The notes under the pieces are model-generated. The model was not told the origin of the DNA. It was given only the letters and a program-made list of their open reading frames with translations, and did no database searches. This document shows, one piece after another, positions 1 to 9,964 of a DNA stretch of 37,500 bases. Source of the DNA: Cristatella mucedo (lineage: Eukaryota > Bryozoa > Phylactolaemata > Cristatellidae). The stretch covers positions 1,155,001 through 1,192,500 of the forward strand of contig WPIO01000110.1 of NCBI GenBank assembly GCA_009760855.2, written 5' to 3'. The translations under genes and the position numbers were made by a program. Positions within the stretch are counted from its first letter, which is position 1, and the number at the start of each line of letters is the position of its first letter.

Positions 1-104
1 AGGCAGTGCGCCGTGTGCACGACATAGTTGTCGGCAGGAATGCCGTCTTTCTTACTGCAAGCAAGGGCACACTGGCTGAGTGCGAAAGGCAAAGGTAAAG
101 TAAG

Positions 105-207
105 AGTCGGCTGATCAGGCAGCCTCATTCTACATAGTGCAGAAGATCCTTGAAGGCTATCACCACTGATTGGTGTGGGCAATAAAGGAATGCCTGCATA
201 GTCAAGG
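105..207 (-). mobile_element. SINE-1 copy, head missing
   Basis: The plus strand shows the tail-to-body order of SINE-1: a CAGCCTCATT block, then AGAAGATCCTTGAAGGCTATC, a degenerate form of the family core AGAAGAGCCTTTACGGCTATC (given here as 20-base pieces of the same motif), then TCACCACTGATTGG and GGCAATAAAGG. This order matches the other copies at 4953, 12451 and 31711. The tRNA-like head is not recognisable, so the copy is 5'-truncated. It sits directly beside the LINE fragment that starts near 230. Confidence 0.6.
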
Positions 208-229
208 GCAATAAAAGATCGACTCGAAA

Positions 230-1010
230 CTAGCTTATGCCCGCAAAATTGAAGGAAACTTCGTGGTGAGTGCGGTCGTCTAGTGAAAGGTCATTTTGGA
301 ACAGGATACCTAAGTTGCATGCAAATGCTTTGTGAGATTGGTTGGCAGAGCCCATTTTGAGGCATAGATTTTCCAATTTTTGAGACACCAGGTTTGCCCA
401 TAAGTAGTAAGATGGCTTTGCTGTCATTCAATTTGAGGAAGTTTACTGCCATCTAAGTGCAAATGTCAGAAATACATGCAGCATTGAATTTAAAAGAATT
501 TGACGTGCTGGAAGGCTGGGAGGGATCAAAGCAAAGGTCTAGCTGACTGTCATCTGCATCGAAGTGAAAGCCTAGGTTGTGCTTGCCGATCCCATCAGCA
601 AAAGGGAGAGATGTGAATAGAAGCAGACCAAGCAAGGAGCCCTAAAGTGCCCATACTTCAGTGGTTTATTTGATGACTTTTGTCCGTTCACGTCAATACT
701 CTGGAGTCTTCGCCTGAGATAGGACTTACACCATTGCAGTGCAATACCACTAAGAAGCCCAGGCGAGATGAGAAGATTTCGTGATCGATAGTATGGAACT
801 CTGCCGATGGATGATGGATGGCAGAACAAGCAGAGAGACTTTACCTAAGTCTGCATTCCTGAGAAGGACGTTATACACCCGAAGCAATGTTGAATCTGTG
901 GTGTGATTACTCAAAAAGTTGAATGGAACTTACTTCCTAATTAGAGGTATCATTTTTTAAAGTTTAACTGGTCTGCCACTACTGGTTCTGGCGTCTTCGA
1001 TTGGAAAAAA
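230..1010 (-). mobile_element. LINE reverse-transcriptase fragment (L2/CR1-like, LINE-B type), decayed
   Basis: Read on the minus strand, broken frames give reverse-transcriptase blocks in the correct order. A SGIALQWCKSYL / RLQSIDVNGQK block lies near 829-660. A LGLLLFTSLPFADG block and FDADDSQLDLCFDPSQPSS, which contains the catalytic ADD box, lie near 635-453. An ACNLGILFQNDLSLDD block lies near 330-270. These motifs are typical of the palm domain of L2/CR1-type LINEs. Several frameshifts separate the blocks, and the upstream side near 840-1010 is degenerate, so the element is dead. A closely related second copy lies at 20550-21660 on the same strand. Confidence 0.8.
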
Positions 1011-1277
1011 AAGTAGGGAGACTGGGCTCGTCCTGGTCAGGTGTGAACCAATTAATGCGTGGCATAACAACAGGCTTTTTGAATATTCAAGAACTAGGGC
1101 TAAGGATATATTTACTACCTTGGTTACACATAATTGAATAATTCCATTTAGGATAGTATGTACAAGCTGTCCTTGGTTACACGGTGGGCATTTAAAAAAG
1201 CACTGCCATTGCGACATGGTGGTGATCGGCACTCTCTCGTCCTATACACGAATCGTAGCGGCAACAGAATAGCACAG

Positions 1278-1350
1278 TCGACCACGACAGCGCTGACAAG
1301 GTGACAACGACCACGACAGCGCTGACAAGGTGACAGCGCTGACAAGGTGG
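1278..1350. repeat. Short minisatellite
   Basis: The core GACAGCGCTGACAAGGT begins at 1286, 1315 and 1332. The first two copies sit in a 29-bp period that also includes CGACCAC, and the third follows after 17 bp. The array has about three units, and no coding role is seen. Confidence 0.8.
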
Positions 1351-2042
1351 TGTCTTATACGCGCTTCGAGGATTGGTGCGGAAAAAAAATAAAGTGCGAT
1401 CGCTAGCTATCAGCTATGGCGAACGGCCACAAAAAAGTCAACTGCCACTCTCGTGGGAACCGGTTTCAGCTGTCGGACTCATTAGGAATCTCAGCATGCC
1501 GAGCACTCTCTCACTAATCGCCAACGTGTCCCTCTGCAGCGCAGAGACAGGTCGCAGGGCGGCAGGCGCGCACGCCCCTGGCCCCAGGCAGCAGGCGCCT
1601 TAAGCAGCCGCAGCTAAATCGCAATCGCTACAACCATCCCATCCGGCTGGAAGACGCCGCGGCCGCGCGCGAAATCGCGGCCTGCGGCTAGCGCCTGCCG
1701 CCACTGCTCTAACGACGAGAGGCCTCTCGTCGTTCTCGCGGCGGCTTATGCCGCTCTTTCGGTTTTCAAGCCAACCAACCTGCGGCCGAGCTCGCGTCAG
1801 CTTTCGCTTTGCAATGGCGGGCCGAGCTGCGAGCGCGCAAGCGCCGTTGCGGAAGTCCGCGCGGTCGCCTCGCACTGCGCACTGCGCACCGCACTGCCGG
1901 CCGTGCGAGGCGACCGCGTGGCAGAGGGATGCCAGCCCGCGCTCGCCTGCACAGTGCCTACCAGTTGCTGCAATACTTCAATTGCTGTTCGGAGTTCATT
2001 TTGGGGCTGTCGCCGAGCTGACCCGACGCCTAAAACCACGCA
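1351..2042. other. CpG-rich block without a recognised gene
   Basis: From about 1540 the sequence becomes very GC- and CpG-rich, with runs such as GCCGCGGCCGCGCGCG near 1655. Several overlapping open frames exist on both strands, as expected for GC-rich DNA. None shows a recognisable domain, so I call no gene. The block leads directly into the TATA-like signal at 2045. It could be a host promoter, an LTR U3 region or an unrelated GC-rich repeat. Confidence 0.45.
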
Positions 2043-2280
2043 AATATAAGAGAAGGCGCTCGTTTCAGCGTTTCAGTCCGTCGCGAGGCTGCAGCAACAA
2101 AAATTCGCAGAGAGCGACATGGTTACCGTTAACAAGGTCGTTCTTCGACGGCGACGGCAGCAGCACGAAACCAACTGCAAAAGAGGGGAAATCCCAAGCA
2201 GCCTGACAGCTGTAAATAAAGAAGGTGGGCTCGCTGTTAGAAAATCCTGCCAGGCCAACTCGGTTGGCTCATAGATATAC
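2043..2280 (+). promoter_or_regulatory. Candidate pol II promoter with nearby poly(A) signal (LTR-like spacing)
   Basis: TATAAG is at 2045-2050. An initiator-like TTCAGTC follows with its A at 2075, 30 bp downstream, which is standard TATA-to-start spacing. A second TTCAGC lies at 2065. An AATAAA hexamer lies in GTAAATAAAG near 2214-2219. A TATA box, a start and a poly(A) signal within about 170 bp is the layout of an LTR, but matching termini and a target duplication were not found. A 51-codon frame from the ATG at 2119 to the TAG near 2274 overlaps the poly(A) motif and matches nothing I recognise. A real host gene with a short first exon remains possible. Confidence 0.35.
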
Positions 2281-2827
2281 TCGAAGCAGACGCATTGAGT
2301 GCAGACGATGCTAATTTAAAGGTGGCATGAGAGGATGGAAGTACGAGTAACCCATACATGTTAGCCTTGGCAATTTTCAGGCTTAACTGAGCCGACCGGA
2401 TGCACGGGGAAGAGAGGGTGGACAGCTCCAGAGGCCGGGATGTGAGTCAACTTCTCGAGAGCTTCCAGTGCATAGAGCACTCCTTCCTCCTCCCCCCGTC
2501 GCGATTGTGTAACCCTGCCTTATTTAGCCTTGACTGAAATATTGGCTCCTCTTAGATACTATCCAGTTACGACGAGGTCCCGATAAACCGGCCACTTTGC
2601 AGCTTGATAGCCTCCAGACAGCACGCACGCGCCAACACCCAGTACACCGAAGCGGGTTTAAAGAGACGTTAATCACACGGACGCCGCGGCGCGGGGCCAG
2701 TACGCGACTTCGCAGCCAAGCGTCCTAGTAGAAACTCTGTGTTCTCAGCAGGCCGCTACTAGGCACTCGCCGCCATTGTGGTTTCATTTAATTGATGACA
2801 CTGCCCCTGATCGCTGTACGAGTGGGC
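2281..2827. other. No feature recognised
   Basis: Mixed-composition sequence that becomes CpG-rich after about 2640. I see no domain-bearing frame, RNA gene or repeat shared with the rest of the window. Confidence 0.5.
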
Positions 2828-3010
2828 TGTGACAGTCGATGTGGTAAGCAGCCGGGCCGGGCTATTAGTGGTTGTTTTGCCAAGGAAGTCGGGGGACTCC
2901 GGTGGGCGAGAGGGGCGAGGAGAGTTGCGCTTCGCCCTGCTCCGTGTGGAGGTGGAATAAACTGGTATTGTTGCACGTCGGCTAGCGTTCTGTGCCATTC
3001 GCGACGATAA
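2828..3010 (+). mobile_element. Candidate solo LTR fragment
   Basis: The stretch opens with TGTGACAG at 2828 and carries a poly(A) hexamer AATAAA at 2956-2961 in GGTGGAATAAACTGG, followed by about 50 bp rich in CG. A TG start plus a late AATAAA resembles the U3-R-U5 order of an LTR. The 3' end is not defined and no target duplication is visible. Similar AATAAACTG words occur in the better supported LTRs at 18779 and 26171. This call rests on architecture only. Confidence 0.35.
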
Positions 3011-3389
3011 TCCAGACTACAGCCATCGGAATGGCCCAAAAACCGGCAGCATTGCCATAAGCTCTACTGGGCCATTAATACCAAAAACTGGTCGTGGTGG
3101 GTATAGCAAGGCCTTAACGGCAATTGGTCCATAAAATATGAATACCATAAATCAGCCGCATTCCTCTTGATCTCAAGATCGCAAATCAAACGTGGCAGCA
3201 GCAAATACAACATAGCAAAGCACGCCTACGCGAAGAGCCAGACACACGCGAAAAGCTGGACGCAGCATTACTAGTACGGATCACTAAGCGTGCATTGTGC
3301 ATGCAGAACTACACGAAAAACAATGTGCTGCCCCTTCAGTGGGTAGGCGACAAGGAGTTGGAAAGCATAAGCTCAAAATTGGCGCTGCC
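3011..3389. other. No feature recognised
   Basis: Ordinary AT-balanced sequence. No conserved frame or repeat match was seen. Confidence 0.5.
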
Positions 3390-4062
3390 AGCATATCTCA
3401 GGTGGCATCTGCTCAAAATCTAAGCGTCCTATTCCAAAGTGACCTTTCACTAGAGCTGCTCATATCACACTATCAGCAGCACTATCAAGTCTGCCTACTT
3501 TCAGCAACATAGCACTGCAAAAATCCGGGCCTGTGTAAATACGAGTACTATATACTGGTTGGTCCCGGAATTTGCAACGTAATAGCATCACCCATTTTTA
3601 CGTTCCTTTATTATTCTTTCTCTCTAGACTACCTATTAGACATACTCTCAAACCTGGCTGGCCATCGTACCACCTGACCACTGACTCAAACCACCACTTA
3701 GCTGTTCTTCGTACGAACCTCAAATCTTTTGGAGGCTGTGCTTTTTGTTGGTATGCTCCCAAAGCCGTAAACTCATTGGCAACTCACTTCATGGCTTCAT
3801 TCCTGATTTGATGACTTTAAAAAGCAGCTAAAATGCACGTTCTCCTCTCAGCATTTGTTGGAGCCTTGCGATGGATCCCTGGCGTGCTTATTGGCACTGG
3901 CACTATGGATGTTACAGTTAGCCTTTATTGTGCATCTTGACACTGCGCGGCGTTACCACCACCCTCATGGCGACGCATCCCTGACAGCATATTTAAAGGT
4001 TTTGAACGCGATTTCGTTTTCTTGAGGCTCGGTACAAATGTATTGTTGTTATTATTAACATT
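3390..4062 (+). mobile_element. LINE-B copy, decayed
   Basis: Three LINE-B landmarks occur in order. A frame at 3405-3460 reads AQNLSVLFQSDLSLE, the post-palm block. A frame at about 3640-3790 reads LAVLRTNLKSFG then WYAPKAVNSLA, equivalent to the NLKSFGDRTFSSYAPKAWNS block of the copy at 24736. A degenerate 3' end lies at 4006-4062, where the family hairpin has decayed and is followed by TTGTTGTTATTATT. The region between the first two blocks is shorter than expected, so an internal deletion is likely. Frameshifts and stops make it non-functional. Confidence 0.7.
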
Positions 4063-4132
4063 TTAAACAAATGTCTGCCGCTTTTTATTGCTGCTGCTGA
4101 GTCTTGTAATCTAATGTATCTTCTTTTTTAAT

Positions 4133-4505
4133 TCCACAAAGTCTCAAGGACTAAGCGGGTGTTAGGCCAGTGAGTTTCCCAAGCGCAGTCAAAGCCTATG
4201 CGGCTTTCGGGCGGCCTACGTGAGCCACCAAACTTCATCTTACGCAACGAATAGAAAGTAAGAAAAATATCTTACTCGGGATAGCAGCCGAGAAAATGAG
4301 TAACGTGGAAGTAGTAACTTTGGAGAGGTGGAAAGAAAGTGCCACAGTTGAAAGTAAGAGAGTACATGTAGTTTCGAAAGAATCTTAAGAACGAGCTCCA
4401 CTATCTTAGCAGCTAATTTCCGGTCCTTCGACGACCAAAGAGCACTAGGATGTTGTGACTGAGGCAATAGTTAAGTTAGGTAGCAAGAAGCCAAACCATG
4501 GCGAG
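4133..4505 (-). mobile_element. LINE-A 3' fragment, diverged
   Basis: The plus strand carries, in antisense, the LINE-A 3' end seen at 13482 and 32590: CCACAAAGTC, GGGTGTTAGGCCAGTGAGTTT, then AGCCTATGCGGCTTTCGG, and onward to GCCAAACCATGGCGAGCC near 4490-4505. It is clearly older than the other LINE-A copies because substitutions and small indels are frequent. No frame of useful length survives. Confidence 0.7.
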
Positions 4506-4952
4506 CCTTATAATTCAAAGTAGGCATTTGCTCTCTATCCTCCGATTGACCATCGCAGGCTATCTCAGCTCCTTCAGCAAAGAAGACTCTGGGACGGCTG
4601 AATCTCTGGGACTAGCCTTGCACCCAGCCATATTTGGTAATAGCTGCAGAAGCTCAGTGGCTTTTTCGGTCGCCCAGTCAAGCCGTAATCGCACTAGACG
4701 AAACAGGGAACTAGTTAGCAAGCCATCATGGTCGACAATGGTCCCTAATTTTAGTCGGGGGGATCGAATGTGATTCGCAGTGAATGTGAAAGAAGTCTTC
4801 TTAATGACGCTTTCAAACTCTCGGCTGTTATTAAAAATAACAGTTTAAAAATTTTGAGCGCATAGTTGCGGTTTCACTTTAGTGCTAGCAATTTAAATAG
4901 TATGACTCCTTGTCTAGTCTCGTGCTTATGGCGTCCTATATTTGCTTATTCA
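4506..4952. other. No feature recognised
   Basis: No gene, repeat or RNA signal supported. It lies between a LINE-A remnant and a SINE-1 copy. Confidence 0.5.
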
Positions 4953-5105
4953 ACAGCCTCATTTGCTTAGAAGCAGAAGAGCCTTAAAAGCTGTCATCAC
5001 CACTTGCAGTGGGCAATAAAGGATCGCCCACTAAATGATTCAAACCCACCTCCGGTCGTGAAGAGTGAGCATCTTACCACTATGAGAACTACTGTGAGTC
5101 ATGTT
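4953..5105 (-). mobile_element. SINE-1 copy
   Basis: A tRNA-derived SINE in reverse orientation. The plus strand shows the tail (CAACAGCCTCA), the core (AGAAGAGCCTTAAAAGCTGTC, one base over the motif shared with other copies), then TTGCAGTGGGC. The head on the minus strand contains a box-B-like GGGTTTGAATC and a box-A-like TAGTGGTAAGATGC. Substitutions in both promoter boxes suggest an old insertion. Confidence 0.75.
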
Positions 5106-5323
5106 TTATCACAGTTTCATTAAGGAACGTTGGCCGACACCCGAATTGGCAAAATGTCTGCAAGGCAACGATTCAGTTTATTGGATGCAGCATCAGATTA
5201 TTATCGTTTAAATGAAAAATACAGCTGGGTTTCGTCAACATACTAGTGATATGCGACCCCGCATGGCCTAGTCATTTTTTTAGAGGATCGAATAAATAAG
5301 AGAACACGAGGTTTACAGTTCAC
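5106..5323. other. No feature recognised
   Basis: Short unassigned spacer between the SINE-1 copy and the LINE fragment. Confidence 0.5.
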
Positions 5324-5342
5324 AGGTCAGGTCACGAGGTCA
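5324..5342 (+). promoter_or_regulatory. Cluster of AGGTCA half-sites
   Basis: AGGTCA occurs at 5324, 5329 (overlapping the first by one base) and 5337, the last two separated by CG. AGGTCA is the classic nuclear-receptor half-site, and a 2-bp spacer corresponds to a DR2 arrangement. A near-identical cluster is found at 34429-34446. Without an adjacent gene, function is speculative. Confidence 0.3.
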
Positions 5343-5715
5343 CACTGGTTTGTTACATGAGAAGTCAAAACAACACGACACAGAATGAACTCGGTCGAGC
5401 AAGTACGATTTGAAACCTATCAGCTCTTCGTCTGCCAGAACGATCGATTGTTGTTTGCCATGTTTCAAGTACGATAGAGTGATCAATAGTGTCAAATGCA
5501 GCCGATATATTGAGCAGACAGATGCCAGCGATGATAGACGCATCGCAGGCCAGTCATGTTACTATCCTCATTGCTGCTTAGGATGTCGTCTGTCACACCG
5601 AAGAGAGCACTTTGAAAAAGTGGAGCAACTTGAATCCTGACTTAAATTCTTCTGTTAATTCATTCTTCTCCGTGCGTTCTTCTAGGTGCTTAGCGACGAT
5701 CTATTCGAGAATCTT
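5340..5715 (-). mobile_element. LINE reverse-transcriptase fragment (L2/CR1-like)
   Basis: On the minus strand, frames in three registers give the N-terminal part of an L2/CR1-type palm domain: KHLEERTEKNELTEEFKSGF near 5700-5640, NISAAFDTIDHSIVL (RT motif A with its catalytic Asp) near 5515-5470, and GFKSYLLDRVHSVS near 5415-5370, ending with SCNKPV. Multiple frameshifts and stops separate the blocks. The family cannot be assigned to LINE-A or LINE-B because this part of the protein is not preserved in enough other copies. Confidence 0.8.
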
Positions 5716-6022
5716 GAAAATAAAAAAGGACGACACCACAGTAGTTTACTTAAAACTATGAAATTAATCGAGATTTTGAGATGTTGTTCGAGCGAAGGCC
5801 CATTAAAAAGACTTTGAAACAGCTATAGTACGCCTAGAAACATTATTAAGTAGTAATGTATTGGTTCGCCACTGAATACCACACAAGGAATTTTGTGTAG
5901 GGTCTTCAGGAGACAAGTTATTTGTATTAGACTTAATTAAGATAGTCACTTTAAATCAAGAAACGCTGCAAAATTTAGTAAGGTAGGTCGTAGAATGCGA
6001 CTCGGCACTTTCTTAGTCAGAG
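5716..6022. other. No feature recognised
   Basis: AT-rich spacer. No supported feature. Confidence 0.5.
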
Positions 6023-6220
<198 letters not shown>

Positions 6221-6257
6221 GTGTGCAGTTTTGTCAACCTAGACGGCAGAGTACTTA

Positions 6258-6352
6258 TCTACCGAACACTTGGTTTTCGGGTAGTTACTAGCAGGGTAGA
6301 ACACTTGGTATTCGGATAGCTACACTAGCATGATAGAACACTTGGTATTCGG
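6258..6352. repeat. Minisatellite, about 36-bp unit
   Basis: The motif GAACACTTGGT(A/T)TTCGG occurs at 6264, 6299 and 6336, giving periods of 35 and 37 bp. The two complete units also share the TAGTTACTAGCA / TAGCTACACTAGCA second half. It lies 40 bp downstream of the TG array. Confidence 0.85.
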
Positions 6353-6639
6353 ACCTCTCAGAGTTTTCTAGCAAACGACTCGCTGTCGCATACATTGTTT
6401 TGGGTCTGACTGGCAGCACTACAGGTTTCAAGTGAAATCTTAAGGAAGATTGACCGCACTCAGAAAAGACTGCAGGATTCAAAAATGAACTTCAAAGACC
6501 ACTCTTGCGACCACCACTCTCTTTAGATTGAGTTGTCAAGACTTCCAGAAAACCTGTGCTTAGAATCACTACTAGATGCCAAAAGGAGATGTGAATTGTG
6601 GGGAGTTTCAGTTGAACGAAGAATCCGCTGACGGATACG

Positions 6640-7325
6640 TGCCTGGAGAACTCTCTCAAGATGTTAGTCTCTCGGCAGAGAAGATTTCAAGAATAATGAA
6701 GGACAGAATAGGCTAACTCCGACAAGAAATTGCAGCTAGGCTTTACCGGCTCGCAGATCGAGATGCCGAATTTGGGTTGTTGTCGGAAATTGGGCAGCTT
6801 TTGAAGACAGCTCATCAGACAAAACCCACCTGCAATGTCTAGATCTTGGAGTCTTCTATTGTTCAGACATTGATGGAACAGAGCTGTACAACAAAATAGG
6901 TGACTGTTAAATGCTTCTTCCAGCGGTTAAGGTGCTCGCCCTAACCAAGGCCTAGCTGAGGTCGTGGGCTCGAGCCTCGGGGCATATGTGAAGCTCCTGA
7001 ATAGAGATTAAGTTCTCTTTGGGCGCTATATATAAATGAATTATCCTTTTTTCTTGAAATGCGTCACGACTCGGCACCAAAGACCTCGATTTGGAACTCG
7101 TGTCTTTCATTGTCAAATTATGAAGGAGACGCGTTTCCTAATTTGGGAGTTGCCTTGCAAGTTCTACTTCTCATAGCCGCATTAGCTGCCTGTTATGAAC
7201 GCTCCTTTGGCAAGCTGAAGATAATCCTGTCTTATCTAAGAGCATCAATGGGGCAATATCGAGTCTCTGATTTGTCCTTGCATGGAGAAAGAAACCGGAA
7301 AGTATTGACTTCTTCAAAACTGTAA
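6640..7325 (+). mobile_element. hAT-type transposase relic, interrupted by a SINE
   Basis: The C-terminal third of a hAT transposase resembles the zinc-finger-MYM/TTF-associated lineage. A frame at about 6650-6835 reads SLSAEKISRIMKDRIG, a stop, then LRQEIAARLYRLAD and AEFGLL. A shifted frame near 6850-6910 reads VFYCSDIDGTELYNKIGDC. After an inserted SINE-2, the frame at 7059-7325 gives the dimerisation region: FPNLGVALQVLLLIAALAAC, ERSFGKLKIILSYLRASMGQ, then a stop at 7325. The usual family block is roughly S/C-ERSFSKLKLIKSYLRSTM. Stops, frameshifts and the insertion make it non-functional. Confidence 0.8.
6922..7046 (+). mobile_element. SINE-2 copy inserted in the hAT relic
   Basis: A tRNA-like head begins AGCGGTTAAGGTGCTCGCC (box A region) and contains GTGGGCTCGAGCCTC (box B region), followed by ATATGTGAAGCTCC. 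It then joins the LINE-B type 3' tail: AGAGATTAAGTTCTCT hairpin followed by GGGCGCTATATATAA. The copy at 32078 has about 15 more bases of head, so this one is slightly truncated. It falls between the ELYNKIGDC block and the C-terminal block of the hAT relic. A hexamer AAATGC lies on both sides (6910 and 7057 areas), but it may be chance. Confidence 0.8.
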
Positions 7326-9024
7326 TACTGACCAGTTTGCCACGTTCAAGATCAGAAAAATTTACATAAGTTAAAGTTGTGATAGATACCTTGTACCTGT
7401 ACTACAATTAATATAACTTTCTCTACTCGATGTGCCTTCTAGCGTGTGTTTTTTGCATTTATTCTTTGGTGGAGCTATTTTGTAGCAATTTTTGACAAAG
7501 GGGGAGCCCTACTTGTACTTTGTCCCCGGGTGCAGAAATGTTCCACTAGGCCTCTGAGCATTACACGGCTCATCATGTTAATTTATCTGGTTAATTGAAA
7601 GGAATCTCCACAACTCCATAAATTGACAGAATGCATTGGATCATTCTATTTGAGAACACTTACATGGTTCGAGTTTACTACTTCGCTGAACGTATCGAGA
7701 GGCAATAGTATGTCGGTATATTCGGGGTGCAGGTCAAGAATACTTGCATCGCTGACAGTTTTCAAACATTTCTCGGCAACAATGTTTTGAAGTTGCATTG
7801 CTGGACAAGTGCAACTTTTCCCTGCTCATACCACAGACCTGAAACAGCAAATGAGGTTGAGCAACGATTTGAAATGATAAGACTCTACACATCAAGGTCT
7901 GTGGGCTGAGACGCTTTGTAACTGACTGTTGCTAGGTTCATTCACGGGAATGCTAAAGCCTCATTTACGGGAACGCTAAAAACTCCTGCAATCAAAAACG
8001 ACCTCTCAAGCTGGAACATTTTGATGAGGAACTCTGAAAACTGAGCAAGGTTATATAACTAGACTGGGAAGGTTCGGCGGATCACGACTGTAAGGAGCAT
8101 CGTCTGTCATTGGGATCCGAAGGCAACCGATTCAAACGATAGCAGGTGCGAAAACCGCACGTCTTGCAGCCAAGAGGTTCTAGACAAACCACAGCAGTCC
8201 CGCCACTCACCTTGTTAGACCACACGGTCTGAAAGATGACAACCTCAGTGCGGTGGTCTTAGATCGGCAGACAACAGTTCTGCTTCTGTGCTGTCTTCTT
8301 CGGTCAGCGGAATCGACCGTCATTGATTCTATGAGGCTACTGCCCTGACCGATGTGAGAAGTGCTCCAGTTAATCAGGTCAAAATATGCTCGTAGCCTCG
8401 GTCAGCATGTGATGGATGCACCACCAGTAAGACGCCCAATGCTTCCGGTGTTATGGAAATTCGAGCCTGTTCTCCATCACTCCATGTTTCGGTACTGGTC
8501 TCTGAATCATGAGCTGCACTTAGTCGCGGCACTAGGCCGAGTTTTCGAGAATAAAAGAACGCCAAGCACAACAGTCTTAATTAGTGCTAGTTCTAATTTA
8601 CGAACATAAATAAGCCTGTTCCTGAATACTGATATAAAGGCCGCCCCTTTTATCGGAAAGCTATAGACTAAACGCTTCATGCGTTCGCTAGCAGGTTATC
8701 CAGCAGCGCTTGGCCATACTTTCGCCCCGACGAGGGAGCCGCCCAATTGCCTGCCGATCTCTAGCTTCGGCTACTCCCACTTCTGGCGGCTCATCCGTAG
8801 AGACTGCCTCTCCACGCTTCACGACGAACGCATACGCCTCCAGGGCGGCAGTTGCAGCTTTAATGATGGCCGCCTGCTTTGCATCGCCAACGTGAAAAAA
8901 CAAGCGGGAGGTGCTTTAGGGAGGCCACAATGCGGCAGAGACATTCCAAAGGCTAGCATGTCTTGAAGCAAGGCATCTCGGCAGATTGTGACTTTTGACA
9001 GTGTACGGTCGGCTCGCAGCAGTC
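7326..9024. other. Long stretch without a recognised gene
   Basis: No transposon family of this window is recognisable. A short direct duplication with a 23-bp period, CATTCACGGGAATGCTAAAG against CATTTACGGGAACGCTAAAA, lies at 7939-7984. A moderately GC-rich stretch at about 8690-8970 carries the small minus-strand frame described separately. Confidence 0.5.
8688..8903 (-). CDS. Small open frame, unknown, possibly a decayed exon or transposon fragment
   Basis: A 71-residue frame on the minus strand with soluble, alanine-rich, helix-prone composition (DAKQAAIIKAATAALEAYAF, then VVKRGEAVSTDEPPEVGVAE). It has an ATG start, but nothing supports translation and I recognise no domain. Overlapping plus-strand frames exist across the same bases, so it may be a by-product of GC-rich sequence. 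It is listed because its composition is more protein-like than the surrounding frames. Confidence 0.15.
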   Translation of the reverse strand: MFFHVGDAKQAAIIKAATAALEAYAFVVKRGEAVSTDEPPEVGVAEARDRQAIGRLPRRGESMAKRCWITC

Positions 9025-9260
9025 TATTATTATATAATAATATTCCGTTTGTCATAGTGCCCTCAGAGAAATTAATTTTCTTTCAAGGTACATTACATTT
9101 GCTGCGAAGGAAGCATGGTCGAATAGTTAGTGGTGCTAGCATTCTCAAGGACAACATGCATAACATGGTTAGAGGTGACGTTCGCAGCGTCGGCGTGCAA
9201 ATATGGTTACTGGTGGCATTACTGCGGACGCATGATGTTCAAGAACGCAGTAGAACGCTT
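9025..9260 (-). mobile_element. LINE-B 3' end
   Basis: In antisense, an ATT-rich tail (ATTATTATATAATAATATT) is followed by the family 3' hairpin TCAGAGAAATTAATTTTCTT and ACATTTGCTGC. The 3' UTR then matches the copy at 24736, with AAGCATGGTCGAATAGTTAG, AACATGGTTAGAGGTGACG and a block reading AAATATGGTTACTGGTGGCA. The insertion is 5'-truncated in the UTR, so no coding part remains. Confidence 0.75.
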
Positions 9261-9964
9261 CTTAGCTGAGTCCATCAGAACGATGCATGTTTATATCTTA
9301 CTGCCCTACGCGTCCACTTATATCGGGCATTCTTTTATATCCCCAGCTCATCTTTGGCCGCGCTTATCTCGTGATCTCTAAGCGAGAGCAATTATTTTAG
9401 CAGCAGAGGACCATTAATCGCATTCTTATTTTTGGCATTGTGCGCTTTTCCAAAAATTTTTCTACTATCGTTTGAGACAACTTTCTAAACTCGTAGCGGC
9501 AGCATTTAGCTAGCGACAAGCGACTCTGCGCGATGTTTGCTATACTTACGTTGCCTGTCCCATATGTGTACGATAAGTATAAGTAGGACCACTTTGTGTA
9601 AACTGGGAGGACTGTCTGTAACTAAAAATATATTCTCTGTTAAAAATAACGCCTCAAAATCTATCAAGATAACTGCAGAGAGTGCAATGCCCACACTCAG
9701 TAAACGCCTTATCCGGAGTGCTGACAAAATCAAAGACAGGATAAAGTCAGTGCAGCACAATGCAACCGGTCGCAATGTTCGCGAGCATTAACTCAGCGTC
9801 TTATCAGAGCTGCTGTTTTCGAGCAACTCTCGTGCCATCGTATTCTGCACGTTCGTGCATCTCTCCTTTGTTTGTCTCTCTGCCCTCTCGTAAAGTGCCT
9901 CCGGTAAAGTCATCTTTCATTGCTCTTCTTATTTGCCCAACTTGTTTTCGTTTGATATACAAGT
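9261..9964. other. No feature recognised
   Basis: Several short overlapping frames on both strands, none with a recognisable domain. Confidence 0.5.
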
